The position numbers and the translations under genes were made by a program. A stretch of 44,999 nt of DNA from Phycisphaerae bacterium (GTDB lineage: Bacteria; Planctomycetota; Phycisphaerae; Sedimentisphaerales; Anaerobacaceae): assembly GCA_028714855.1 (NCBI GenBank), contig JAQTLP010000013.1:1-44999 (forward strand). The letters run 5' to 3'. Positions 26,084 to 33,816 of the stretch are shown in pieces (the first letter of the stretch is position 1; each line of letters starts with the position of its first letter). The notes below the pieces were generated by a model that did not search any database, was not told the origin of the DNA, and saw nothing but the letters and a program-made list of their open reading frames with translations.

Positions 26084-27211
26084 TTGCAATTTCAAGGATT
26101 TCAGTACTTTAAGGAAATTCGAAGCAAAATAAAAGACACTCCCTTTCCCAAAGCGTATTTGGGTTTGGCTTCGCCTTTAGGATTTTCCTCAAACAGAAAA
26201 CGGCTTCTTTATGACCAGCTTTTCTTCAATGACCAAGTAATTATTCCCAATAATATGGCTCGATATTACAAAATGGACTTGCAAGATGTTCAGGATATTC
26301 TGGTGCCAGTCGAAACCCATCACATTTTTGGAGAATTAAAATCGGTCAGACTTGTGAATCGATACCTTTGGGAGTCTGATTCAGAGTTACTAAGCCAATT
26401 ACTCATTTTTTGGTTCGGAGGTCGTGTTGGGAATCTAATGTCAAAGACTTTGTTCGGACCAAGATATTCTCCTTTTGTATTTTATTTGAAGCCTGCTAAT
26501 AGTAAGGACCTTTTTGATGAGTATATCAAGACGCACCTCTCTTGGGCAAGTTGGATTTCAGAAGACTACCTAATTGCGGCACTTTTAGGTATCAACCCTT
26601 GCCTTTTGGGTACTCTTCATGAACAGTTGCAATGCAATTTTTCAGTAGTTTGGTCTTCAGGCAAGACTACGAGCCACAATATTGTTAGCCTAACAAACGT
26701 GGCTGAATTTGAGAAAATCAAAAGTATAAGTAGACTTCACAAAGAAAAAGATTATGAAAAATTACCCCTCGATGTTTTGTTATGCGAGAGTAAAGAAAAA
26801 TCAGTAAACTACGAAGATATACCCCTCGCGGAATATATCAAATTAATCGAAACCAAGGCTGTAAGAAAACTTAGGGAGGAGATGTGGACTCTTTCTAAAA
26901 ATAAAACGAGAAAGAATTTTAGTGCAGACCTTGAGGGAATAAAGGAGGCCAAAATTGGTTATTTCCGCAATTTTATGAAGACCTATCCGATCTCACTCAA
27001 TGACCTCGCTGTGCCTGCGGCTATTGATATTCTCGTTTGGTACTTTAAAATATTCGAAATACCAGTAGCTAGCATAGGTACCGCAACGCTCACGATGAGG
27101 GACTATCTTACTGAGACTATCAAAAACGGAAAGAAGGTTAGATTGAAAAGTTCCATAGCGAAACTCAAGACAGAATTAGAACGCAGCCTGAATATTTCGA
27201 AGGGCTCATAA
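26084..27211 (+). CDS. Unrecognised 375-aa protein
   Basis: I do not recognise this protein. It is soluble, with no signal peptide and no clear membrane helix; aromatic-rich early regions (YLGLASPLGFSSNRKRLLYDQLFF) give way to a lysine-rich helical C-terminus (TIKNGKKVRLKSSIAKLKTELERS). The TTG at 26084 is chosen because GGAGAGG lies 6 bases upstream; a GTG at 26069 is the alternative. The gene looks more A/T-rich than its neighbours and lies beyond the tRNA-Asp scar, followed by 500 bases of non-coding debris. These are hints of recent acquisition. No nuclease, ATPase or toxin motif was found, so I assign no function. Confidence 0.65.
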   Translation: MQFQGFQYFKEIRSKIKDTPFPKAYLGLASPLGFSSNRKRLLYDQLFFNDQVIIPNNMARYYKMDLQDVQDILVPVETHHIFGELKSVRLVNRYLWESDSELLSQLLIFWFGGRVGNLMSKTLFGPRYSPFVFYLKPANSKDLFDEYIKTHLSWASWISEDYLIAALLGINPCLLGTLHEQLQCNFSVVWSSGKTTSHNIVSLTNVAEFEKIKSISRLHKEKDYEKLPLDVLLCESKEKSVNYEDIPLAEYIKLIETKAVRKLREEMWTLSKNKTRKNFSADLEGIKEAKIGYFRNFMKTYPISLNDLAVPAAIDILVWYFKIFEIPVASIGTATLTMRDYLTETIKNGKKVRLKSSIAKLKTELERSLNISKGS

Positions 27212-27709
27212 GCTGGCCGAATATTAGCATAATGGCAGGATAAAATCGACGTATCCAAACTATCTGTCGCCAGTATTCGCAGGTTAAGAGCAATATAAAA
27301 TTGTCATTGCGAACCCCATGTCTTGCTGTCCCATCAGGGTCAAATTTTAAATCTTAAATTCTCTCCTGCTCCACAATTTTTATTCGCCTACGGCGGGTAA
27401 ATTTGCCCTGCTTGCCCGCCCCGGCAAGTCGTAGGCAGGGGTCGTTACCGGGGGAGCGTTAAGGCCTTAATGGGGGGGACGTCTTTTTACATCAGGCTTA
27501 AAATGCCCGAATATGATGAATTGTTACCATATAGATAAAAATACTTGACAAATCATATACAGAAATGTACTATTATATATGCATTCTGAAGCGAAGGATG
27601 GGACACAGAGAGCAGGAAGTCGGAGTGAGGCAGCAATCGGCATACATAGGCATTTCTTTTCGTCTCACTTAATTTGCTGATACATTAAAGTTTTTTAAGG
27701 AGAACAGTG
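27212..27709. other. Intergenic spacer with nested palindromes and a promoter
   Basis: No credible gene is seen. Positions 27385-27440 hold nested inverted repeats: CGCC/GGCG at 27385 and 27392, TTGCC/GGCAA at 27412 and 27423, CCCTGC/GCAGGG at 27406 and 27435, and GCCTACG/CGTAGGC at 27386 and 27430. This resembles a small dispersed hairpin repeat. The stretch around 27302 (TTGTCATTGCGAA) also looks like repeat debris. A promoter for the next gene lies at 27545-27573. Confidence 0.5.
27545..27573 (+). promoter_or_regulatory. Promoter for the PEP-CTERM gene
   Basis: A perfect TTGACA (27545-27550), a 17-base spacer and TACTAT (27568-27573) lie 137 bases before the ATG, leaving a leader of about 130 bases. 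Confidence 0.5.
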
Positions 27710-28393
27710 ATGAAAGCCGTAAATTTGACAAGAGTGAGAGTTTTTATATTTGTCATTTGCCTCGTTGCCGCCGGATTTACATCGAGTGCGGTCGCGATGC
27801 CTGTGCCGGTCGATGGATTTACAAGTCCGGATTTGCCGCCTGTTCATCCTAACCCGAATGTCGCTTACCGCAGTGAAGAAGGGGTTATTTATTATCCCTT
27901 CGTAGGCATATCTTTATCTGATATCACGCACGGCAGTTTCACGAATATCAGCCGGTCGTATATCGGCGGCGATGAAATAGAATACTTCGATTCAGTTGTA
28001 ACGGCTGCCGTTGATATTTCCGGGATAGGTAATTTTCCTGCTGTGTTGGCCGGACCGGTAACTGCGCAGGTATATAGCAAGACAAGTGGTCAGACTGGGA
28101 CGTTCCAAACGGAAATTATCAGTATGACAATGTCAGGCAATGTAGGCGGTGTAAATGTTATGGTTCGTGAAAGTCCAACTTTAAGTTCTTCCGGCCAAAC
28201 ATCCATCGAGATGTCGAGCAGCGGCTGGTATATTGGAAGCTTCTTCGATGTTTATACTGAGCTGTCAATCGATGGCGGACAAACCTGGGTCCCGTCAGAA
28301 GAAAGCTGCCGAATGGTTCTTGTGCCGGAACCGGCCACAATTTGCCTTTTGGTTTTTGGCGGCCTGGGAATTCTTGCAAGGAAACGAAGATAG
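27710..28393 (+). CDS. PEP-CTERM sorting-domain protein
   Basis: This 227-residue protein has an N-terminal signal peptide (VRVFIFVICLVAAGFTSSAVA) and the C-terminal tripartite PEP-CTERM signal: VPEPAT, a hydrophobic helix (ICLLVFGGLGILA) and RKRR. Exosortase recognises that signal in the envelope and processes it, after which the protein is surface-bound or released into a matrix. The middle is beta-rich and has no recognised catalytic domain. ATG 27710 follows AAGGAG at 7 bases. It stands alone with its own promoter and terminator. No exosortase gene is in this window. Confidence 0.9.
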   Translation: MKAVNLTRVRVFIFVICLVAAGFTSSAVAMPVPVDGFTSPDLPPVHPNPNVAYRSEEGVIYYPFVGISLSDITHGSFTNISRSYIGGDEIEYFDSVVTAAVDISGIGNFPAVLAGPVTAQVYSKTSGQTGTFQTEIISMTMSGNVGGVNVMVRESPTLSSSGQTSIEMSSSGWYIGSFFDVYTELSIDGGQTWVPSEESCRMVLVPEPATICLLVFGGLGILARKRR

Positions 28394-28422
28394 GCTTAAG
28401 CAGTTTATAATAGTTGATAAAA

Positions 28423-28449
28423 AGCCCTGCAAAAAACAGGGCTTTTTTT
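28423..28449 (+). terminator. Intrinsic terminator of the PEP-CTERM gene
   Basis: AGCCCTG (28423-28429) pairs with CAGGGCT (28437-28443) around CAAAAAA, followed by seven T. Confidence 0.9.
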
Positions 28450-28569
28450 ATTATCTTATTTCTAATCCGGACGGGCATTCGTTTAAATCACAACTTCCTT
28501 CCCTCTTGGGGTAGCTTGCGCCACGTGATTAATTCTCCTTCGCGCCTTTATTTCCCAACAATGAAATGT

Positions 28570-29094
28570 TCATCTAAACTCGTAATAAAGCCCTGCGATG
28601 AGAATAAAAATCGTAACTGCGATAAAAACAGGTTTATTTATTAAGAATGTAACGAAAGTATATTCTTGGCTGAGAACAGCCTCTGCTGGATTGTCAGGGT
28701 TTACGAAACACCCAGTTTCTTCCCCCTGCAAGTATGGTCCTCTCGGCGTATACGACTGTCCGCGCTTTAGTCTTTCTGTTGTTATTCTTTTCCCCTCCTC
28801 ACGCGTTATAATTATGTGTCTTCTAAGAATATTGTACCGGTTAGAAGCATACTCTTGTCCATTATATTTGTAGGTATAGTGTATGTTCCAAAAGAGTATA
28901 TCATCTTGAGTCGAAGGGTCGATGTCTACATATACTGAATCGACAACGCATCTTGTGGGTACCCAATTATTTACTTTTTTTACCTTAACTGCTGTTGATA
29001 GTATAGCGTAACAAATCCCGATAATAGAGCCGACTAATAATATCATTGCTATAGCCCGCTTATAGTTAAAATCTTTTCTATTATTGTGTTCCAA
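28570..29094 (-). CDS. DUF3592-like small membrane protein
   Basis: This 174-residue protein has one membrane helix near the N-terminus (AIAMILLVGSIIGICYAIL) and another at the C-terminus (PVFIAVTIFILIAGLYYEF). Between them is a beta-rich domain with the DUF3592 pattern WVPTRCVVDSV...YTYKYNGQEYASNRY...GCFVNPDNPAEAVL. The role of DUF3592 proteins is unknown. The start is uncertain: TTG 29094 has a weak GAGA upstream, and ATG 29046 would cut into the first helix. The gene is isolated and faces the PEP-CTERM gene. Confidence 0.75.
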   Translation of the reverse strand: MEHNNRKDFNYKRAIAMILLVGSIIGICYAILSTAVKVKKVNNWVPTRCVVDSVYVDIDPSTQDDILFWNIHYTYKYNGQEYASNRYNILRRHIIITREEGKRITTERLKRGQSYTPRGPYLQGEETGCFVNPDNPAEAVLSQEYTFVTFLINKPVFIAVTIFILIAGLYYEFR

Positions 29095-29605
29095 GGACGT
29101 CTCTCAATTAATAAAATACTCTTTACTAAAATCTGGCTCCTTTTAGTCGTTATCGGTTTCTGTCGATTATCAGGAAGCGGTTATTTTCCCCCAAACTCCC
29201 ACGACTTTCAACCTCAAAAAATTCGCTTGTGCTGCCTGCGGTTCGGATACTTTTTTTTCTTACTTAGTCCTGCGGCCTCCGGCAACTTGTGCCCTATGTG
29301 CACTTCGCAATCCATCTTTATCAAACCCATTTATTCTCAAATCCCACAAAAAAAGCCCCCTGATTGCTTAATCACAACATTAGCATATATGCATATACTA
29401 ACATACTTTTGGCGAACGACGAGTCACAAGCCACATGACAAATCAATCAAATGCGCAGGGGGATAAAAGTGAAAACTCATTTTATTGAAAATTTTTTTAC
29501 TCCTTTCCCCACATCGAGTTACGAGAGACCAGCGACAAGCGACGAGCTCATTTTTCGCATCATTCGCGCAAGTCCCTCCAATTACGAGGGGATGTATTCC
29601 CCTCG

Positions 29606-29644
29606 CCCCCGTCGTCTTGCTTCGCTCTTGCGAAGCAGCGGGGG
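29606..29644. repeat. Compound cruciform palindrome
   Basis: An inner perfect stem, GCTTCGC 29619-29625 with GCGAAGC 29630-29636, lies inside an outer stem CCCCCG 29606-29611 with CGGGGG 29639-29644. There is no T tail, so it is not an obvious terminator. Confidence 0.6.
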
Positions 29645-29786
29645 GATAGTTTTGAAAGGAATTACCAATGAGTGGTTACCAGTAACTAATCAATACTTAC
29701 AATGTGTTTTTTTTTCTCTGTGGCTGAAATTTCGGCACCGGAGATTCTCTATTTATAGGGAAAAAATCAATCAAAAATGATTAATT

Positions 29787-29951
29787 ATGCAAAACGAACC
29801 CAATTTTCAAAACGCCAAAAATGGATATAACTATAGTAACAGCAATGACTACGAACAAAAAACTACGAACTATGAACTCTCAAAAACGAACCCAAACAAA
29901 GCCAATTTTGCCGCTCCGAATCTCTCGAATAAAATCTTGATTACAAGATAG
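29787..29951 (+). other. 54-codon Asn/Lys-rich frame, likely dispersed repeat rather than a gene
   Basis: From ATG 29787 to TAG 29951 the frame reads MQNEPNFQNAKNGYNYSN..., with a later KTNPNKANF. Asn, Lys, Tyr and Glu dominate. From memory, similar KTNPxKxNF peptides recur between genes in Phycisphaerae-type genomes, which would make this a copy of a dispersed element. There is no ribosome binding site, so translation is doubtful. Confidence 0.3.
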
Positions 29952-29975
29952 TTTTTTGTTATTACTCCAACAATT

Positions 29976-31109
29976 ATGAAAAAAGAACTCGTTAAATTGG
30001 CTCAAAGACACGGCACGCCGCTGTTTATTATTGACCACGCCAAAATAAGGGCCAACTTCCGTACCTTTAAGAAAAGTCTCCCAAGCGTCCAGGCGTATTA
30101 CGCCGTAAAGGCAAACTCCAATCAGGAAATAATCGAGACCCTTTTCAAAGAAGGCGCCAGTTTTGATGTCGCCTCCTACAACGAGTTTATGCAGGTCTAT
30201 AAATATCTAAAGCATTTCCAAAAAAGTGATAAATATTTCTTTATCTGGGACAAAATCATCTTCTCCAACACAATCAAAGACCGGCAGACCCTAAAAAATA
30301 TCAAAAAATATAAGCCGCTTGTTACCTATGACAACGCCGACGAGGTCAAAAAAATAAAAGAGTACTGTCCTACCGCCGGCCTGGTTTTGCGCCTGAAAGT
30401 CCCCGACATCGGCTCGCAGGTGGAACTAAGCTCGAAATTCGGCGCCGAGCTTGGCGAAGCGTTCGATTTGATAAAACTGGTTTTCGATTTGGGCCTTACC
30501 GTCGAAGGCTTGAGCTTCCACGTCGGAAGCCAATGCACAAATTTCGATAATTACGCCTCCGCGCTGCGGATAACCTCCGAAATCTTCAACGACTGCCGCA
30601 AAAAAGGCTACAACACCAGAATCGTCGATATCGGCGGCGGCTTCCCCGTCCCCTACGATTCGCAGTCTCCGCGCTTCGGGCAGCTCGCCAAAATAATACG
30701 TTCAGAATGTAAACGGCTGTTCCCGAAAGATGTAGAGCTTATAGCTGAGCCCGGCCGTTTTATGGTCGCGACAGCCGCATCCCTTATTTCGGAAATCATC
30801 GGAAAGGCGCGCAGGGACGGCAAAATCGTCTATCACATCAACGATGGCGTCTATAGCACTTTTTCAGGAGTGGTTTTTGACCACTGGATTCCGAATTTCC
30901 GTGCGTTCAAACACGGCAAAAAAGAGGTCTGCACAGTCGTTGGCCCAACCTGCGACAGTTTCGACAAAATCTCAGCCTCGGAACAGTTGCCGGCTAATCT
31001 TCAAATCGGCGACTTCTTTTACACCGAAAACATCGGCGCATACAGCATCGCCTCTGCGACCAAATTCAACGGCTTCGACGGCGCAAAAATCATACATATT
31101 AATAAATAG
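29976..31109 (+). CDS. PLP-dependent ornithine/diamino-acid decarboxylase (fold III)
   Basis: This 377-residue protein is an alanine-racemase-fold decarboxylase of the Orn/Lys/Arg/DAP class 2 family. The PLP lysine is Lys45 in AYYAVKANSNQ. The phosphate-binding GGG is in DIGGGFPVPY, EPGRFMVA follows, and Cys326 in GPTCDSFDKI is the catalytic cysteine supplied by the partner subunit. Length and the CDSFD motif fit ornithine or lysine decarboxylases better than DAP decarboxylase (~420 aa), but specificity is not certain. It would make putrescine or cadaverine. ATG 29976 has no clear ribosome binding site. It is on the same strand as the DHS-like gene 4 kb upstream; together they suggest polyamine synthesis. 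Confidence 0.88.
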   Translation: MKKELVKLAQRHGTPLFIIDHAKIRANFRTFKKSLPSVQAYYAVKANSNQEIIETLFKEGASFDVASYNEFMQVYKYLKHFQKSDKYFFIWDKIIFSNTIKDRQTLKNIKKYKPLVTYDNADEVKKIKEYCPTAGLVLRLKVPDIGSQVELSSKFGAELGEAFDLIKLVFDLGLTVEGLSFHVGSQCTNFDNYASALRITSEIFNDCRKKGYNTRIVDIGGGFPVPYDSQSPRFGQLAKIIRSECKRLFPKDVELIAEPGRFMVATAASLISEIIGKARRDGKIVYHINDGVYSTFSGVVFDHWIPNFRAFKHGKKEVCTVVGPTCDSFDKISASEQLPANLQIGDFFYTENIGAYSIASATKFNGFDGAKIIHINK

Positions 31110-31126
31110 ATATGTCCCCTCGCTGC

Positions 31127-32206
31127 TTAGCGTTTAACGAAAGCGATGTCCCAGTCCTTCCAGACCGGCTCGAACCCGTGCGCCCTTATCATCTCGGCCA
31201 CCTCGGCTGGGCTGCGAGCGTCGTCGATTTCGAATTGCTCGGCCGCATTCCTTGGTTGTGAATACCCGCCCGGGCTGGTCTTGCTGCCCGCACTTACCTT
31301 GGTTATTCCTACTTCGATTAAGTGGTCTCTCAACTCAGCTCTTTCGCGCGTTGACAGTACCATCCCGGCATCGGCAAAGCACAGTCGCAGCGCAATTATC
31401 ATTTGCACGAGATTCTTATCGCTGAGGAAACGAAACTGCGCTCTGTCGACGTTCTTTGCCGGCCGTAGTCTCGGAAACGAAAACGACACCCGCGATTTCC
31501 AGTATCGCTTCATAAGATAATGTGCGTGCTCGCCGAGCGCCAGTGTTTCAAGCCGCCAGTCGGATAAACCCAGCAAGGCCCCGATGCCGATTTCTCTCAT
31601 TCCCGCCTGCGCAATACTGTCCGGTGCTGATAACCGGTAATCATAGTCGGCCTTCGGGCCTGCGGGATGATATTGGCGATATACATCGCGGTCGTATGTC
31701 TCCTGATATAACGTTACGCCCTCGATACCCGCAGCGAAAAGCTTCGCGTATTCTTCGGTCGTCATTTGATAGACTTCTATCGAGATGGAGCTGAATTTGC
31801 CTCTCAATCTGCCTGCAAGCTCGCAAAGATAATCGACGCTGATGAATTCTCTGTCCTCGCTGCTGACGAGTAATATGTCCCTGAATCCTTCCGAAGCGAT
31901 AATGTCCGCTTCTTTGACTGCTTGCTCAATCGTTAATCTTCTCCGCTCGTATTTGTTTTCTTTGTTGAAGCCGCAGTATACACAGTTATTTACGCAGTAA
32001 TTCGATAAATACAGCGGTGCATATAGCCGGACAGTTTTGCCGAATCTTTGCATCGTAAGCTGCCGGGCCATCTGCGCCATCTCTTCAAGATAGCCCTCAG
32101 CCGTTGGTGAAATTAGCGCCGCCAGTTTCTCTGGGCTGTAACTGCCGGCAGGGGAGTTCATCGCCCGCTCGATGTCACTATTATTTATTTCGCTTGGATA
32201 TTTCAT
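31127..32206 (-). CDS. thiH: 2-iminoacetate synthase (tyrosine lyase)
   Basis: This 359-residue radical SAM enzyme cleaves tyrosine to 2-iminoacetate (dehydroglycine) and p-cresol for thiazole synthesis in anaerobes. The cluster motif is Cys71-x3-Cys75-x2-Cys78 in [18 protein letters not shown] just before it, [11 protein letters not shown] and the C-terminal [11 protein letters not shown] are typical of ThiH. It overlaps thiG by 26 bases, so translation is probably coupled, and it is the last gene of the thiS-thiG-thiH operon. Use of ThiH rather than the glycine oxidase ThiO fits an anaerobic or microaerobic life. Confidence 0.95.
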   Translation of the reverse strand: MKYPSEINNSDIERAMNSPAGSYSPEKLAALISPTAEGYLEEMAQMARQLTMQRFGKTVRLYAPLYLSNYCVNNCVYCGFNKENKYERRRLTIEQAVKEADIIASEGFRDILLVSSEDREFISVDYLCELAGRLRGKFSSISIEVYQMTTEEYAKLFAAGIEGVTLYQETYDRDVYRQYHPAGPKADYDYRLSAPDSIAQAGMREIGIGALLGLSDWRLETLALGEHAHYLMKRYWKSRVSFSFPRLRPAKNVDRAQFRFLSDKNLVQMIIALRLCFADAGMVLSTRERAELRDHLIEVGITKVSAGSKTSPGGYSQPRNAAEQFEIDDARSPAEVAEMIRAHGFEPVWKDWDIAFVKR

Positions 32207-32972
32207 CTCTCAAAAAACCCGTCAGCGGGCTCGATGCGCTTGCCTGTTTGCTTGTTGCTGCCGCGCCTGCTTTGTAAGCCGTTCGCCCGGCTTCGACCGC
32301 GAGCTTAAAAGCCGCGGCCATTTGTCTCGGCTCAGCTGCTGTTGCGATGGCAGTATTCACCAGCACTGCATCTGCGCCCATCTCCATTGCCTCCGCCGCG
32401 TGCGATGGCAGTCCCAGCCCTGCATCAACCACGACGGGGACATTCGCCTGCTCAATTATTATTTCCAAAGCTGAACGGGTCTTAAGGCCCTGGTTTGAGC
32501 CGATGGGGCTTGCAAGCGGCATCACCGTTGCGGCCCCAGCGTCCTCGAGTTTCTTCGCCAAAATCGGGTCTGCGTTTATATAAGGCAGAACAATGAATCC
32601 ATCTTTAACTAAAATCTCCGCCGCCTTCAGTGTCTCCACCGGGTCCGGTAGCAGGTAATACGGGTCAGGCGTGATCTCTAATTTCACCCAGTTAATCCCC
32701 GTTGCCGCCCTTGCCAGTTTCGACAGCCGAACAGCTTCTTCGGCGTCCCGCGCGCCGGAGGTGTTCGGAAGCAGCAGATATTTTTTAGTGTCGATTGCAC
32801 GGAGCATATCGTCGTTTTTGTTTTCTATGTCCACCCTGCGAAGTGCGACGGTAACGATTTCCGCCCCGGACTCCTCCAGTGCTTCAGCCATAATCTCGCA
32901 CGATGCGAACTTGCCTGTCCCCACAAGCAGCCGCGAGCTGAACTCTTTCCCTGCGATTACTAACTTGTCCAT
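32181..32972 (-). CDS. thiG: Thiazole synthase
   Basis: This 263-residue TIM-barrel enzyme condenses 1-deoxyxylulose-5-phosphate, dehydroglycine and ThiS-thiocarboxylate into the thiazole phosphate of thiamine. The Schiff-base lysine is probably Lys97 in [19 protein letters not shown] near the N-terminus, [43 protein letters not shown] and the C-terminal region are all family hallmarks. It lies 4 bases after thiS and overlaps thiH. Full length. Confidence 0.97.
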   Translation of the reverse strand: MDKLVIAGKEFSSRLLVGTGKFASCEIMAEALEESGAEIVTVALRRVDIENKNDDMLRAIDTKKYLLLPNTSGARDAEEAVRLSKLARAATGINWVKLEITPDPYYLLPDPVETLKAAEILVKDGFIVLPYINADPILAKKLEDAGAATVMPLASPIGSNQGLKTRSALEIIIEQANVPVVVDAGLGLPSHAAEAMEMGADAVLVNTAIATAAEPRQMAAAFKLAVEAGRTAYKAGAAATSKQASASSPLTGFLRDEISKRNK

Positions 32973-32976
32973 TCAA

Positions 32977-33189
32977 TCATCCTCCCCCGACAAATCGCAC
33001 TAATTCGATGCTTTGGCCGTTGCGGAGCTTTGTTTCTGAAAACTTCTCGCGTTCGATAATCTTGCCGTCAACTTCAGCCGCTGCTGTTGCTCCCCGGATA
33101 TTAAGCTGCTTTAACAATTCAGCCACAGTCGAAGGCATCTGCCCCGCTGGGAACTGTTTCTTGACGCCATTTATTTTCAGCGATTCCAT
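32977..33189 (-). CDS. thiS: Sulfur carrier protein
   Basis: This 70-residue ubiquitin-fold protein begins MESLKINGVKKQF and ends in the required Gly-Gly (RFVGGG), which is adenylated by ThiF and converted to the thiocarboxylate. ATG 33189 is chosen because it gives the normal ThiS length; the longer open frame upstream runs through the TPP riboswitch and is not coding. The ribosome binding site is weak. It is the first gene of thiS-thiG-thiH. Confidence 0.93.
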   Translation of the reverse strand: MESLKINGVKKQFPAGQMPSTVAELLKQLNIRGATAAAEVDGKIIEREKFSETKLRNGQSIELVRFVGGG

Positions 33190-33206
33190 TTTTACACACT
33201 CGAAAC

Positions 33207-33235
33207 TAAAAAAGCACTCCTGCAAAGGGAGTGCT
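33207..33235 (-). terminator. Intrinsic terminator in the thiS leader (riboswitch expression platform)
   Basis: On the minus strand AGCACTCC (33235-33228) pairs perfectly with GGAGTGCT (33220-33213), followed by a T run. It sits between the TPP aptamer and the thiS start, as in a transcription-attenuating riboswitch. Confidence 0.85.
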
Positions 33236-33245
33236 CTAAATTTTT

Positions 33246-33348
33246 TGCCTTCCTTCGCAGGTCTTAACCCGAGCAGGTTCTTAGGGTCATCGCCATATCG
33301 GCGATTTCTCAGCTTGCCGCGGGTTTTGCCATTGGCACGCTCCCCTGG
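33246..33348 (-). promoter_or_regulatory. TPP riboswitch (THI element) of the thiS-thiG-thiH operon
   Basis: Read on the minus strand, the region contains the conserved THI-box blocks in order: CAGGGGAGC at the 5' side, GCTGAGAAA, a variable hairpin (ATCGCC...GGCGAT), GACCCTAAGAACCTG, CGGGTTAAGACC and GCGAAGGAA. These match the TPP-sensing aptamer. With the hairpin at 33207-33235 it should stop transcription when thiamine pyrophosphate is plentiful. Confidence 0.95.
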
Positions 33349-33397
33349 CTTATTCAAATTTATCTCGCCATCTGTTTGGCGGATTTTACTCGGATAT

Positions 33398-33405
33398 ATT
33401 ATAAT
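33398..33405. promoter_or_regulatory. Overlapping divergent -10 elements
   Basis: TATAAT occurs on the minus strand at 33403-33398, serving the thi operon, and on the plus strand at 33400-33405, only 8 bases before the ATG of the LigD-type gene. No good -35 elements were found. Confidence 0.4.
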
Positions 33406-33413
33406 ACATTGAA

Positions 33414-33782
33414 ATGACTCAGGAAATTAAAAAATTCGTTATTCAGCAGCACTCGACAGCCCAGGGCATTCACTGGGATTTTATGCTCGAATTGGGTGAT
33501 ATCCTGCAAACTTACCGTCTTGATAAAGCTCCTCAGCAACTTATCCAAAGCCCAGCCGTCGCCGTAAAAATCTTCGACCATCCGCTGAAATTCCTTACTT
33601 ACGAGGGGCCGGTAAACAAAGGTCAGGGCAGCGTCAGCATCGTCGAAACAGGCACTTATGAAACAATGCATCAGTCACACGATCGCCTTGAGCTGGACTT
33701 GAAAGGCAAAATCCTCAAAAGCAAATTTACTCTGTCTCACGTCGAAGGCGACGATTGGCAGTTTGGCAAAAGTGATATATAA
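33414..33782 (+). CDS. Stand-alone LigD-type 3'-phosphoesterase domain protein
   Basis: This 122-residue protein matches the N-terminal phosphoesterase domain of bacterial LigD: KFVIQQHSTAQGIHWDFMLELGD (~7-29) carries the two histidines and aspartate of the family's metal site, and KAPQQLIQSP, LKFLTYEGPVNKGQ and the SHDRLELDLKGK segment complete it. In LigD this domain trims 3' ends during end joining. Here it is alone, with no polymerase or ligase domain and no Ku nearby, a form known in several bacteria. ATG 33414 has no ribosome binding site and lies 8 bases after a TATAAT, so the mRNA may be leaderless. It precedes the thiF-like gene by 34 bases. Confidence 0.82.
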   Translation: MTQEIKKFVIQQHSTAQGIHWDFMLELGDILQTYRLDKAPQQLIQSPAVAVKIFDHPLKFLTYEGPVNKGQGSVSIVETGTYETMHQSHDRLELDLKGKILKSKFTLSHVEGDDWQFGKSDI

Positions 33783-33816
33783 TTGAAACAAAGATTCCAA
33801 AAACCAGAGGCCGAAA

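Larger units (their letters stand above)
29095..29975. other. Repeat-rich intergenic region
   Basis: About 0.9 kb without a convincing conventional gene. It holds two degenerate ACGAG/GCGAC-type runs near 29410 and 29520, a perfect 6-bp hairpin AGGGGA/TCCCCT around 29587, and a compound cruciform at 29606-29644 (inner stem GCTTCGC/GCGAAGC 29619-29636, outer CCCCCG/CGGGGG). At 29845-29875 ACTACGAAC-like units repeat, and a 54-codon asparagine-rich frame occupies 29787-29951. It looks like accumulated debris of small dispersed repeats. Confidence 0.5.

Noticed and set aside
29086-29780. Two plus-strand frames of 126 and 109 codons
   Set aside because: They cross palindromes and degenerate repeats, have no family resemblance and poor start contexts; treated as non-coding debris.
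33190-33357. In-frame N-terminal extension of thiS
   Set aside because: The segment is the TPP riboswitch and its terminator; ThiS has its normal 70-residue length from 33189.
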